Below are positions 25,950-35,082 of a stretch of 43,150 bases of DNA, in pieces. The DNA is taken from contig PWWL01000308.1 in the NCBI GenBank assembly GCA_003561515.1, forward strand, positions 1 to 43,150, in the 5' to 3' direction. The notes below the pieces were generated by a model. It searched no databases. It worked only from the letters and a program-made list of their open reading frames with translations, and was not told the origin of the DNA. The stretch's first letter is position 1; each line of letters starts with the position of its first letter. Both the position numbers and the translations under genes were made by a program. This stretch comes from Balneolaceae bacterium. GTDB taxonomy: Bacteria; Bacteroidota; Rhodothermia; Balneolales; Balneolaceae.

Positions 25950-26555
25950 ATGCAAATAACCTCCGAAGCCCTGGAAAGGGCGATTGAAGAGCTTGCGAAG
26001 CTGCCGGGCACCGGCCGGAAATCGGCCCAAAGAATTGCCATCCATCTGCTTAAACAGAGCGAAGAGCGAGTACTCACACTGGCCGACGCACTGGTGCAGC
26101 TCAAAAAATCGGTTACGCGCTGTTCTGTTTGCGGCACCATCACCGATAAAGACCCGTGTGGCATTTGCAGCAATCCCAAGCGCAGCAACGGTTCCATTTG
26201 CGTTGTGGAGGAATTTCAGGATGTATTGATCATTGAAAAAACGAACGAATTCAGGGGACGCTATCATGTGCTTGGTGGCATCATCTCCCCTCTTGAAAAT
26301 GTTGGCCCGGATGATATTCGCGTGAAAGAACTGCTTCAGCGGATATCTGACGTTGATGAACCCGTGCAGGAAGTAATTCTTGCCCTGAACCCGGATGCCG
26401 AGGGCGAAGCCACATCCTATTACATCAACAAGCTACTGCTGAATTATGACGTTAAGGTAACCAGGATCGCCTACGGAATACCCATGGGAACCGAACTTGA
26501 ATATATTGACGAAGCCACCCTGAGCCGCGCTTTTGCAAGCCGGACTTCTTTTTAA
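25950..26555 (+). CDS. recR: Recombination mediator RecR
   Basis: 201 residues. N-terminal helix-hairpin-helix (KLPGTGRKSAQRIA, 17-30), a zinc finger with C58, C61, C70 and C73 (CSVCGTITDKDPCGIC), then the Toprim domain with VVEEFQDVLIIE and LALNPDAEGEATSYY. It works with RecF/RecO in loading RecA at single-strand gaps. It follows ybaB and is followed 18 bp later by a secreted peptidase gene on the same strand, which may share its transcript. Confidence 0.96.
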   Translation: MQITSEALERAIEELAKLPGTGRKSAQRIAIHLLKQSEERVLTLADALVQLKKSVTRCSVCGTITDKDPCGICSNPKRSNGSICVVEEFQDVLIIEKTNEFRGRYHVLGGIISPLENVGPDDIRVKELLQRISDVDEPVQEVILALNPDAEGEATSYYINKLLLNYDVKVTRIAYGIPMGTELEYIDEATLSRAFASRTSF

Positions 26556-26573
26556 ACCACAAAACTATCTGAT

Positions 26574-28469
26574 ATGAAAAACGCTACAATGACCGGTGCT
26601 GCGGCACTTTTTCTATGTTTATCCCTCTTTGTTCCCCAGCCGGCCGATGCCCAGCGCGCCGGGTACTGGCAGCAGGAAGTGGAGTATGTGATGGAGATCG
26701 ACATGGACGTGGAGACCAACCGCTTTACCGGATTTCAGGAGCTTACCTATCACAATAATTCTCCAGATACGCTGAACCGGGTTTTTTATCATCTTTTTTT
26801 TAATGCATTCCAGCCCAACAGCATGATGGACAAACGCTCGCGAACCATCGCCGACCCCGACAGCCGCGTGCGCGACCGCATTTACCACTACGATGAAACC
26901 GAGATCGGCTACCAGAAAATTGACCGGCTTAAGCAAAACGGAACGGAGGTCGATTTTACCGTGAAAGGAACCATCATGGAAGTTCACCTGCATGAACCGA
27001 TTGCACCGGGCGAGAAGGTGGTTTTTGAAATGGACTTCAATGCACAGGTGCCTCTACAGACCCGCCGCTCGGGCCGCGACAACGCCGAGGGAATCCGGTT
27101 TTCGATGGCGCAGTGGTATCCCAAAATTGCCGCGTACGATGAGATGGGCTGGCACGCCAATCCCTATATCGGCCGGGAGTTCTATGCACCGTTTGGCACG
27201 TTCGATATCAAAATTCACATCGACCGTAGCTATGTGGTGGCTTCAGGCTCTATCCTGCAAAACCCGGAGGAAGTTGGCTACGGATATGAAACGCCCGACA
27301 TGCAGGTGCAGCGTCCGAACGGCGACAAGCTTACCTGGCACTTCCGCGCCGAGAACGTGCATGATGTGATGTGGGCAGCCGATCCCGACTATACTCATGT
27401 TACAGCACAGGTGCCGGGTGGTCCGCTGCTGCGGTTTTTTTACCAGACCGATCCCGTGGCACAAAATGCGCCTGAAGAGCGTCAGGGTCAACTCTTGGCA
27501 AACTGGGAGGCACTGCCCGAATACACCATCAATGCGTTTCAGTACATGAATGAGCACTATGGTGAATATCCGTACGATGAATATATCGTGATACAGGGAG
27601 GCGATGGTGGCATGGAGTACACCATGGGCACGCTCATCACCGGGAACCGGAATCTGCGTAGCCTGGTTGGCGTAACCGTGCACGAGCTGATCCACGCCTG
27701 GTATGAGGGTGTACTTGCCAACAATGAAGTGTACGACCAGTGGATTGACGAAGGCTTCACCGTGTACGCTTCGGCTTTTGTGATGAACCACATTTTTGAA
27801 GACGGCGTCGACGACCCGATGCTTCCCCGCTACAACAGCTACTACCAGGTGGTGAACGCCGGTATTGAGGAACCGATGCACAAGCACTCCGACCACTACA
27901 TCACAAATACCGCTTACGGAATGGCCTCCTACACCAAGGGCGCCATTTTCCTGCACCAGCTGGGATACATTATCGGGGATGATGTTCTGCAGCGTGTACT
28001 TCTGCAATTCTACAACGAATGGAAATTCAAACACCCGAACGGGCAAGATTTTATCCGCATCGCCGAGCGGGAGAGCGGTATTGACCTGAAATGGTATTAC
28101 GAGTACTGGGTCACCACCACCAAAACCATAGACTACGGCATTTCGGATATTGCTGACAACGGCAGCGGTACACTCGTAACCCTGGAGCGTATCGGGCACA
28201 TGCCAATGCCCATTGACCTGGAAGTTGAATTCACCGACGGTTCCGTGGTTCACTACTACATACCGATGAGAATTATGTGGGGCCAGAAGGAAAATGAATT
28301 CTCAGGCATCGAACGCGTCGTTTCTGACGACTGGCCGTGGGTGTTTCCGGAATATGAACTGTCGATAGACCGGCCGAAGAGTGAAATCAAGCGGATAGAA
28401 ATAGATCCGACGCGAAGAATGGCGGATATCGACCGAGACAATAACGTGTGGGAACATCCCGGTTCCTAA
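26574..28469 (+). CDS. Secreted M1-family metallopeptidase
   Basis: 631 residues. A signal peptide (1-26, ending ADAQ) precedes an M1 N-terminal beta-saddle and the gluzincin catalytic domain: exopeptidase-like motif GGMEYT (345-350, where most aminopeptidases have GAMEN), zinc site HELIHAW (H370, E371, H374) and the third ligand E393 in DEGF. The changed GxMEN motif (Y for N) is common in this secreted subgroup. It probably trims peptides in the periplasm or outside. The large ORF on the opposite strand inside this gene is a shadow. Confidence 0.92.
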   Translation: MKNATMTGAAALFLCLSLFVPQPADAQRAGYWQQEVEYVMEIDMDVETNRFTGFQELTYHNNSPDTLNRVFYHLFFNAFQPNSMMDKRSRTIADPDSRVRDRIYHYDETEIGYQKIDRLKQNGTEVDFTVKGTIMEVHLHEPIAPGEKVVFEMDFNAQVPLQTRRSGRDNAEGIRFSMAQWYPKIAAYDEMGWHANPYIGREFYAPFGTFDIKIHIDRSYVVASGSILQNPEEVGYGYETPDMQVQRPNGDKLTWHFRAENVHDVMWAADPDYTHVTAQVPGGPLLRFFYQTDPVAQNAPEERQGQLLANWEALPEYTINAFQYMNEHYGEYPYDEYIVIQGGDGGMEYTMGTLITGNRNLRSLVGVTVHELIHAWYEGVLANNEVYDQWIDEGFTVYASAFVMNHIFEDGVDDPMLPRYNSYYQVVNAGIEEPMHKHSDHYITNTAYGMASYTKGAIFLHQLGYIIGDDVLQRVLLQFYNEWKFKHPNGQDFIRIAERESGIDLKWYYEYWVTTTKTIDYGISDIADNGSGTLVTLERIGHMPMPIDLEVEFTDGSVVHYYIPMRIMWGQKENEFSGIERVVSDDWPWVFPEYELSIDRPKSEIKRIEIDPTRRMADIDRDNNVWEHPGS

Positions 28470-28524
28470 CATTCAAACACAATGATTTTCTCATGTGTAA
28501 GAGATTAATTATGGGCTATAACTC

Positions 28525-28575
28525 CCCTCCTTTTCAAGTCTCTTTTGGTCTCGAGACTTTGGGTGAAGAACCAGG
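28525..28575. repeat. Dispersed hairpin repeat, copy 2
   Basis: It shares CCCTCCTTT..CA, GTCTCTTTTG and GGAG segments with copy 1 at 20530-20579. Its arms are AAGTCTC and GAGACTT; compared with copy 1, a G-C pair is replaced by A-T on both sides, preserving pairing. Confidence 0.6.
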
Positions 28576-28652
28576 AGAGGTGATGAAGTAATTATTTAGT
28601 GTTAAATTTCAAAATCTTACTCATTCTCTGATTTTGTAACCACCCCTAAATC

Positions 28653-28677
28653 CCCTCCTTAAAAAGGAGGGCTTTTA
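28653..28677 (+). terminator. Terminator-like hairpin after the M1 peptidase gene
   Basis: CCCTCCTT and AAGGAGGG arms with a three-base loop, followed by CTTTTATT. It is about 180 bp after the stop codon, so it may instead be a dispersed repeat acting as a stop. Confidence 0.55.
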
Positions 28678-28776
28678 TTCCATATCAATTCAAAGATTTT
28701 ATCTCGAACTCATATTAAATTACGATTCGGTTGTATCAGCGCCGGCCAATAACCTCTTTCACAGATTTTAAAAAAC

Positions 28777-29946
28777 ATGTCTGCCAACAAGTCTCACGAT
28801 TACGCTCAACGATCCGTCGAAGCTCATAAAAAGTATGGCGGTAAAGTTGCCATCATCTCCAAGATGCCTCTTGAAGGAATTGATGATTTGAGTATTGCCT
28901 ACACACCCGGAGTGGCCCAGCCCTGCCTCGACATTGCCGAAAACAAAGAGCGCGCCTACGACTACACCAGCAAGCAGAATACCGTTGCCGTAGTGAGCGA
29001 CGGTTCAGCGGTACTCGGCCTTGGAAATATCGGCCCGGAAGCATCGCTGCCCGTAATGGAAGGAAAGGCAGTGCTATTCAAAAAATTTGCTGATGTCGAC
29101 GCCGTACCCATCGTTCTCGATACACAGGACACCGAAGAGATTATCCGCACGGTAAAGATGATCGCCCCCACATTCGGAGGAATCAACCTCGAGGATATTT
29201 CTGCCCCCCGCTGTTTTGAAATTGAAAAGCGACTGAAGGAGGACCTGAATATCCCGGTGATGCACGACGACCAGCACGGTACCGCCGTAGTAACCCTGGC
29301 CGGCATCATCAACGCCCTCAAGGTTACCGGAAAATCATTTAAGCAGCTAAAGGTGGTGATCAACGGCGCGGGTGCGGCGGGAATGGCCATCATCTATCTG
29401 CTGCGCGAGATGGGCGTGAAACTGATTGTAATGTGCGACAGCCGGGGCATCATTCACAAAGAGCGCGGCGACCTCCCCCCGGCTAAGCAGGAGGTGGCCT
29501 CCATTACAAACGAGCAAAATCTGGAGGGTAGCCTGAAGGATGCCGTAAAGGATACCGATGTGTTTATCGGGGTTTCTGTTCCCGGCGTGCTTACCCCCGA
29601 CATGGTTCGCTCGATGAACGACAACCCGATCATTTTTGCGATGTCGAATCCTACCCCGGAAATCATGCCTGCAGAAGCCATACAGGCCGGGGCCAGAATC
29701 ATCGCCACCGGGCGCTCCGACTTCCCGAACCAGATCAACAACGTACTTGCCTTTCCCGGAATCTTTCGCGGCCTGCTGGATGCCCGCTCTGCAAAACTAA
29801 CCAACGAAATGTACATTGCCGCAGCCTACGCCATTGCAGGGCAGGTAAAGGAACCAAATGAGGACAAGATCATACCGGGGCCTTTCGATGAAGGGGTTGC
29901 CATGGCCGTTGCAGCTGCGGTGAGGAAGAAAGCGGTGGGGGCATGA
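28777..29946 (+). CDS. Malic enzyme (oxaloacetate-decarboxylating malate dehydrogenase)
   Basis: 389 residues, the short bacterial form without a phosphotransacetylase-like extension. It converts malate to pyruvate and CO2 with NAD(P) reduction. Recognisable parts are the N-terminal IAYTPGVAQPC, the catalytic GKAVLFKKFADVDAVPIVLD (lysine), the metal-binding stretch GGINLEDISAPRCFEIE, HDDQHGTA, and the Rossmann motif VINGAGAAGMA. The end, PNEDKIIPGPFDEGVAMAVAAAVRKKA, is closely echoed by a decayed fragment at 35083-35181. The coenzyme cannot be fixed from sequence. It is convergent with the GH3 gene. Confidence 0.95.
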   Translation: MSANKSHDYAQRSVEAHKKYGGKVAIISKMPLEGIDDLSIAYTPGVAQPCLDIAENKERAYDYTSKQNTVAVVSDGSAVLGLGNIGPEASLPVMEGKAVLFKKFADVDAVPIVLDTQDTEEIIRTVKMIAPTFGGINLEDISAPRCFEIEKRLKEDLNIPVMHDDQHGTAVVTLAGIINALKVTGKSFKQLKVVINGAGAAGMAIIYLLREMGVKLIVMCDSRGIIHKERGDLPPAKQEVASITNEQNLEGSLKDAVKDTDVFIGVSVPGVLTPDMVRSMNDNPIIFAMSNPTPEIMPAEAIQAGARIIATGRSDFPNQINNVLAFPGIFRGLLDARSAKLTNEMYIAAAYAIAGQVKEPNEDKIIPGPFDEGVAMAVAAAVRKKAVGA

Positions 29947-30060
29947 GACTGATTCTGTCAGGCCTGACCTGATCATTCCTGAACAACCCTGAACCCCCTC
30001 AGTGGCAGGGGCATTGCCGGAATGACACCCTATTATTCCGAACTCACATTTCTGTAGTCT
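29947..30060. terminator. Convergent-gene terminator region
   Basis: 114 bp between convergent stops, with three dyads: GTCAGG/CCTGAC at 29957-29968, CCCC...GGGG near 29995, and CGGAAT...ATTCCG near 30019-30041. No clear T run follows; it is likely a two-way transcription stop. Confidence 0.4.
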
Positions 30061-32379
30061 TTATTTATACGTTCGCACCCGTACATCATTAATAACGCCA
30101 TTCCAATTGAGGCCGAATGCGAAATCATATGCATTGCCCTGCGAATCAACATGCGGCTTCATATCCCGGGGCGTATCCTCATACTGCTCTTCCACGGTTC
30201 TCATTGAGGCAGGCATCTGGAACGGCAGCAGCCCTTCGGGTTCAAACTCACCGGAAATGATTTCCAGCAACGCCTGGTCTTGTATTCCGCTGTGAATTAA
30301 TATGGATGACGCATCCTGCTCAAACTCGTGAAATACCATTGGGTTCGAAACCCGAATCGTGACAATAACCGGCTTCTCTCCCATCGCCGCCCTGGTTTCA
30401 TTCACCATTTGTAAATCGAAGCTGTTCGTAGAGGTAACGGTTTTACCGCGATAGCTTCGATTGGTGAAATCTTCAAACGGACTTCCCCCGGCAATACTTT
30501 CCTCACGGGCATGCTCTGCAGTATAGTCGCTATATTGAAGACTGATCGGAACGTAGCCGTTGCCGCCCGCTTCAACATCCGAACGAAGATAACCGTTGCC
30601 ACCCTTCGGGCTTTCTATGGCAACGATGGCAAAATCGGCCTCTTCCGGTGTTTCTACCACCTCGAAGTAACTTTCCACAATTTCAGGACTCATGAGGTAC
30701 TCCCATCGCTCCGGTGTTTCATTGCCAAACCAATCGCGTCCGGCGGGAATGTATCGCTCCGGCATGTACACCTTAAGCCGTTCCCGAATAGGAAGTGCGT
30801 TCTCACTGTTTTTCAGCATCACTACCGATCGAAGCTGGGCTTCATATCCTTCTTTCATAAAATCTGGATTCCCGACCGTTTCAATGGTATAGTTCACATC
30901 CACATAGGGATTTTCGAACAGACCGGTGTAGAAAATGTTTCGAAGCAACCGCACAGCAGAGGTCTCAAACCGCTCGCGCATATAGTCTTCGCCAAACTCC
31001 TCCACTCCCATCCGGTAAGCTTCCAATACCGGTCCCATTTCATTGTTGCCGCCGAACTGGTCGATTCCCGCTTTAATCGCTTTGTAGTGCCGTTCGGCTA
31101 CAGTGAGGTGTTCAACTCCCCATGGTTTGCCGCTGAACTGATCCACGGCAGCCACATCAGCCGTAATGAGCCAATCGGAGCATACCACACCGTCATATCC
31201 GTACTTCTCGCGGAGCAAATCAGTGATAATATATTTACTGAAGGCATTGCCTACGTTTTCTCCATACAAGGTATCCTGATCGAACGAAATCGTATAATAG
31301 GGCATCACGGCAGAGGCCATTCCGGTTTCACCATCCAGTTTAAAGGCTCCCTCGGTGAATGGCTTAAGGTGATCCTCAAGGTTATTGCCCGGATAGACTG
31401 CGTAAGAACCGTAACCGTAGTGGGCATCGCGTCCGCCTTCCTGAGCCCCGCCTCCGGGCCAGTGTTTCACCATGGCGTTCACGCTTTGGAAACCCCAGCC
31501 GCCTTCAATCACATATTCGGAAGGTGAATACTGAAAGCCATCCACGTAGGCTCGGGCCATGTCTGCTGCAAGAGCCGGGTCCTCACCCATTGTACCGTCG
31601 AACCGGCTCCATCGCGGTTCGGTTGCCAAATCAATCTGTGGTGAGAGCGCAGTGGCAATTCCCAAAGCACGGTATTCAATCGAAGCCACTTCGCCAAATC
31701 TTCGCATCAGGGCCGGATCAAATGTTGCTGCAATACCTAGTGTACCCGGCCACATGGAGATGTCGCCGCCGGCGCCCGCATTGAATTCAGCATACGAGTC
31801 GCTCCCGTGACGCGGATCTGAACTCGTATTCGACGGAATGCCAAGACCAAGTCCCTCCACATGAGCCTGCATGGTATTATTCCACCGCGCTGCAACCTCC
31901 GGAGATTCCACACTGGTGATGAGCACATGCCGTACGTTGTCATCCGTTAAAAACGTGATCTGCTGATCGGTGAGATCCCACGGATTTGCATCGCTCTCAT
32001 TGTAAGGCAATCCGCCGTACAATCCGGGCTGACCGAACCCTCCGCTTCCCGCCGGTATGGCCTGGTGACCGCTGTAGAGCATGAGTCCGGCAATTTTCTC
32101 GATGCTCATTCGTGATGCCAGGTCGCGGGCGCGCTCCTCAACCGGAAGCCGCCAGTCCTCGTAGGGATCGAGCTCCCCGTTTTGGTTGAGGTCTTTGAAT
32201 GCAAGGCCATCAGTTTCCAAAATGTCTACTCCCGATTCCGAAGAGTAGCCGAGTGTGGGACCGTTGCGATGTTCCACAAACAGGAGATCGCCTTCCGCCC
32301 TTTGTTCCCATTCAGGGCCTGAACAGGCGCCTGATGCAATCATCACCAGAATTAAAAAGAGTATGTTTATTGCTTTCAT
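30061..32379 (-). CDS. Lipoprotein glycoside hydrolase family 3 enzyme
   Basis: 772 residues from the ATG at 32379, which gives a clean lipoprotein signal (MKAINILFLILVMIASGAC); the longer frame upstream is not used. After the lipobox comes an EF-hand-like calcium loop (DLNQNGELDPYED), then a GH3 TIM barrel with KHWPGGGAQEGGRDAHYGYG and the nucleophile aspartate in GVVCSDW, and the GH3 C-terminal alpha/beta sandwich and end domain. It is likely an outer-membrane or periplasmic beta-glucosidase or related exo-glycosidase. The linked esterase and Nudix-type regulator suggest a small polysaccharide locus. Substrate unknown. Confidence 0.92.
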   Translation of the reverse strand: MKAINILFLILVMIASGACSGPEWEQRAEGDLLFVEHRNGPTLGYSSESGVDILETDGLAFKDLNQNGELDPYEDWRLPVEERARDLASRMSIEKIAGLMLYSGHQAIPAGSGGFGQPGLYGGLPYNESDANPWDLTDQQITFLTDDNVRHVLITSVESPEVAARWNNTMQAHVEGLGLGIPSNTSSDPRHGSDSYAEFNAGAGGDISMWPGTLGIAATFDPALMRRFGEVASIEYRALGIATALSPQIDLATEPRWSRFDGTMGEDPALAADMARAYVDGFQYSPSEYVIEGGWGFQSVNAMVKHWPGGGAQEGGRDAHYGYGSYAVYPGNNLEDHLKPFTEGAFKLDGETGMASAVMPYYTISFDQDTLYGENVGNAFSKYIITDLLREKYGYDGVVCSDWLITADVAAVDQFSGKPWGVEHLTVAERHYKAIKAGIDQFGGNNEMGPVLEAYRMGVEEFGEDYMRERFETSAVRLLRNIFYTGLFENPYVDVNYTIETVGNPDFMKEGYEAQLRSVVMLKNSENALPIRERLKVYMPERYIPAGRDWFGNETPERWEYLMSPEIVESYFEVVETPEEADFAIVAIESPKGGNGYLRSDVEAGGNGYVPISLQYSDYTAEHAREESIAGGSPFEDFTNRSYRGKTVTSTNSFDLQMVNETRAAMGEKPVIVTIRVSNPMVFHEFEQDASSILIHSGIQDQALLEIISGEFEPEGLLPFQMPASMRTVEEQYEDTPRDMKPHVDSQGNAYDFAFGLNWNGVINDVRVRTYK

Positions 32380-32477
32380 AATAGATTGTTTTAATAATAG
32401 AATGTTTATGGCGCTAAGTTGAATCTTTTTTAACCCGAGTTTGGCATAAGATCTTTTATTTTGGTAACGAATAAGTA

Positions 32478-32643
32478 CCCTCCTTTTCAAGGAGTATGTA
32501 TTTAGCGCGTGAAAAGTGACCTTGAAGCGTTACCGGTGCTTTTCCGGGATCCTTCAAGCGTCGCATCGTCGCAAAAGAACGCTTCAAGGAGCTTACGCAC
32601 ACTTGAAGGTTCATTTTGCACTAAACACATACACGAAGGAGGG
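32478..32643. repeat. 166-bp imperfect foldback element
   Basis: It starts CCCTCC and ends GGAGGG. The outer arms pair imperfectly through GTATGTATTTAG and its near-complement CTAAACACATAC. An inner 12-bp perfect dyad lies at 32520-32531 and 32578-32589 (CCTTGAAGCGTT). Four versions of CTTSAAGCG in both directions occur inside. It could be a MITE/REP-like element or a structured RNA. Confidence 0.65.
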
Positions 32644-32664
32644 CCCCGATTTCTCGGGGTTTTT
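32644..32664 (+). terminator. Plus-strand intrinsic terminator after the foldback
   Basis: CCCCGA-TTTC-TCGGGG followed by TTTTT. No plus-strand protein gene precedes it, so it would end a transcript of the foldback itself, if there is one. Confidence 0.7.
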
Positions 32665-32688
32665 CCAAATTCTTATCTCGAGCTCATC

Positions 32689-33861
32689 TCATTTAAAAAG
32701 CCTTGGTACAAAAACGGTCATATACTCCCGCCAGTTTTTCCAGGTATGGCCGCCCGCCGTTTCAACGTATTCGTATGGCATGCCGAGTTCATCCAGTTTC
32801 TGGCGATAGTTCACAACCTGGTTGTACAGAAAGTCGGTTTCACCGATTGCAATCCAGTAAAGTTCGAATCCATTCTCGTTTTGCCTCTTAAGGGTTCCAT
32901 CAAACTGTTCATACACGGCTGAAGTTGCATTTTCATTCGGAAATACGGCTGGAGAGAAAAGTCCGACATAATCAAACGTATCTGGATGATACCGGGAAAT
33001 GTGTAACGAGTGGAAACCACCCATTGACAGGCCGGCAATAGCCCGGTCCTCTTTGTTGGATTTCACCCGGTAGTTATCTTCAACAAACCGGATGATGTCG
33101 GGAAAAGTCTCTTCCTTCATTCCATCCATCGTATTGGAAAGCTGCATGGTGGGCTGAAAAAGTCCGCGGGTCGATTCACCCGGAGCTGCCTGCTGCGAAA
33201 CATTGCCGTTTGGCATTACTACGATCATCGGCCTGGCTTTGCCCTGTGCAATCAGGTTGTCCATTATCTGAGCGGTACGGCCAAGCGAAATCCACGCTTC
33301 CTCGTCCCCTCCCATTCCGTGCAGCAGATAGAGCACGGGATATTGCTCCGATCCATTCTCATAACCGGGCGGTGTATATATGGTGATGCGCCGTTCTTTA
33401 TCGAGTCCCGGAGAATGATACCAGCGCTTTGCCACGGTTCCGTGCGGCACATCCTGCACCTTGTAGAAATCACCCTGACCACCTTCCACTATAAACATAT
33501 TGAAGATGGAAGCTACATCACGAACCACGTGTACATTCCCGGGATCGTTCACGCGAAGGCTGTCAACCAGGAAAAAGTATGTATAAAGATCCGACTCCAT
33601 CACAGATGTGGTGTATGTCCAGACACCGTCATCATCCTTTTTCATGGCTGCGGTGCCGGGGCTGAATCCTTCCCATGGCATCCAGTCACCCGACAGAAGA
33701 ACCTCACCTGCTTCCGGTGCCGGCAACCGGAAGGTTACGGTTTTGTCATCGTGAATTTCGGGAGAAACGACCTGCCCTCCCCCTCCGAGGGCCTGCTGTG
33801 CAGTAAGTTGTGGAGGGATGGCTATAATAAACAAGGCAGTCAATATTTTTTTCATGATCAT
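32689..33861 (-). CDS. Secreted esterase with N-terminal CBM48/E-set-like domain
   Basis: 390 residues. Signal peptide (about 1-22), then an immunoglobulin-like E-set domain (VTFRLPAPEAGEVLLSGDWMPWEG to about residue 120), then an esterase-D/CE1 alpha-beta hydrolase: RRITIYTPPGYENG, YLLHGMGGDEEAW (oxyanion region), nucleophile serine in GLSMGGFHS and catalytic histidine in GGHTWKNWREY. This two-domain form is common among feruloyl or acetyl esterases from gut and marine Bacteroidota. It is encoded upstream of GH3 on the same strand, and divergent from the Nudix-type regulator. The ATG at 33855 is an equally good start. Confidence 0.9.
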   Translation of the reverse strand: MIMKKILTALFIIAIPPQLTAQQALGGGGQVVSPEIHDDKTVTFRLPAPEAGEVLLSGDWMPWEGFSPGTAAMKKDDDGVWTYTTSVMESDLYTYFFLVDSLRVNDPGNVHVVRDVASIFNMFIVEGGQGDFYKVQDVPHGTVAKRWYHSPGLDKERRITIYTPPGYENGSEQYPVLYLLHGMGGDEEAWISLGRTAQIMDNLIAQGKARPMIVVMPNGNVSQQAAPGESTRGLFQPTMQLSNTMDGMKEETFPDIIRFVEDNYRVKSNKEDRAIAGLSMGGFHSLHISRYHPDTFDYVGLFSPAVFPNENATSAVYEQFDGTLKRQNENGFELYWIAIGETDFLYNQVVNYRQKLDELGMPYEYVETAGGHTWKNWREYMTVFVPRLFK

Positions 33862-33907
33862 GTGATTGATTCAGGCACTTCTCACTTTCTTTTCAGTGCT
33901 AAAAGCT

Positions 33908-33932
33908 TTATTGTTACATAATGTAACAATAA
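33908..33932. promoter_or_regulatory. 25-bp perfect palindrome, probable operator
   Basis: Arm TTATTGTTACAT, one central A, then the exact reverse complement. It lies between the divergent esterase and Nudix-regulator genes, 47 bp and 110 bp from their starts. Nudix-type (NrtR-like) regulators bind such dyads. Confidence 0.7.
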
Positions 33933-34041
33933 TAGCTGAATAAACTATCCATCACAAATTCATTATCATAAAAGCCAGGCAAGTTCCGCTTAAAACAGCA
34001 CACTCCTCAAGAAAAAACAAACAGTTAAAAAACCTTCAATC

Positions 34042-34773
34042 ATGAGCAACAAAGACGAACGAAATTCTATCTCTGAAGTTACCTGGGATGATTACATGCC
34101 GGGCATCTCTATAGATTGCGTGATCTTCGGATATCACAAAAAGGAGTTGAAAATCCTGGTTCTCGAATATAAAAAAAGCGGTATCTTTGCCCTGCCCGGC
34201 GGTTTTTTACGGAAAAATGAAGAACTGAAAGACGCCACTGAACGTGTACTTTTTGAACGCACCGGCTTGTCTGACATTTACCTGAATCAATTTCACACAT
34301 TCGGGTCTCTTAAACGCGCTGATACAAAACCTATGCAAAGCGTTTTGAAAAAGAATCAGGTACCGTTTGAGGAAAACCACTTCCTGTTGCAGCGGTTTGT
34401 CTCTGTCAGCTATTACGCCCTTGTTGATATTAAGCGGGTAGAACCGGTAGCCGACGAACTTTCCGACAGCTGCAAATGGTACGATACTGATACCCTTCCC
34501 CCGCTGATGCTTGACCACCGTGAAATTTTTGAAACAGCGCTGAAACACCTGCGCAACAATATCAACCGAAACGTAGTGGGGATGAATCTGCTGGATGAAT
34601 CTTTTACAATGGGTGAGCTGCAAAACCTGCATGAAACCATTCTCAGCGAAAAACTGAATCGTACCGGTTTTCACAGGAAGATGATGCTCTCCGGCCGGCT
34701 GAAACGCCTCGGAAAAAAGAAAACGGGCAAGGCCCACCGGTCGCCCTTTTTATACAAATTTTTGGATGCCTGA
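34042..34773 (+). CDS. NrtR-like Nudix-domain transcriptional regulator
   Basis: 243 residues. Nudix-like domain about 20-150, followed by a winged-helix domain (EIFETALKHLRNNINRNVVGMNLLDESFTMGELQNLHETI and onward). The Nudix box reads GGFLRKNEELKDATERVLFE: the usual RE..EE residues are changed to RV..ER, so hydrolase activity is unlikely and the domain is probably a ligand sensor. In Bacteroidota, NrtR-family members control sugar use (for example arabinose). The divergent esterase-GH3 genes and the intergenic palindrome fit that role. The ligand is unknown. Confidence 0.88.
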   Translation: MSNKDERNSISEVTWDDYMPGISIDCVIFGYHKKELKILVLEYKKSGIFALPGGFLRKNEELKDATERVLFERTGLSDIYLNQFHTFGSLKRADTKPMQSVLKKNQVPFEENHFLLQRFVSVSYYALVDIKRVEPVADELSDSCKWYDTDTLPPLMLDHREIFETALKHLRNNINRNVVGMNLLDESFTMGELQNLHETILSEKLNRTGFHRKMMLSGRLKRLGKKKTGKAHRSPFLYKFLDA

Positions 34774-35082
34774 AGGTTTTGTTTGCTGAATGTATTGCCC
34801 GGTGTGAATACAAGGGATGATTTGAACCAGTTCAGGGTTGAAAATCAACGTCCGCATACTTAGCACAATTATTTTGATTTTTGATCCATGGGATGCTCAA
34901 TGCCTGTTTTCTGATGGCTTGTTTGTCACTGTGTAAGAGAACTTATGCTATGAAATCGACTCTTAAGCATTCCATTCTGACGGGAGAAGCCGCCACTTTG
35001 TTTACAGTCAAAATTTTGAAACGTCTGTCATCATTTAAAGGAATCAGACCTATCTGATTCTTACTCCTGTTTTTTAAATTCA

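Larger units (their letters stand above)
28470..28776. other. 307-bp gap with repeat hairpins
   Basis: Between the M1 peptidase and malic enzyme genes. It contains copy 2 of the dispersed hairpin repeat and a terminator-like hairpin at 28653-28677. No ORF is supported. Confidence 0.6.
32380..32688. other. 309-bp gap holding a foldback element
   Basis: Between the esterase stop and the GH3 start on the minus strand. It holds the foldback at 32478-32643 and the plus-strand terminator at 32644-32664. Apart from these only the GH3 leader is expected. Confidence 0.6.

Noticed and set aside
27243-28253. 336-residue minus-strand ORF inside the M1 peptidase gene
   Set aside because: Antisense shadow of a clear peptidase with catalytic residues; low-complexity Val/His content and no domain.
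30511-31527. 338-residue plus-strand ORF inside the GH3 gene
   Set aside because: Antisense shadow of the GH3 enzyme; no recognisable motif.
34950-35057. Possible 35-residue plus-strand ORF (MKSTLKHSILTGEAATLF...)
   Set aside because: No family, no ribosome site, and it lies in a decayed gap.
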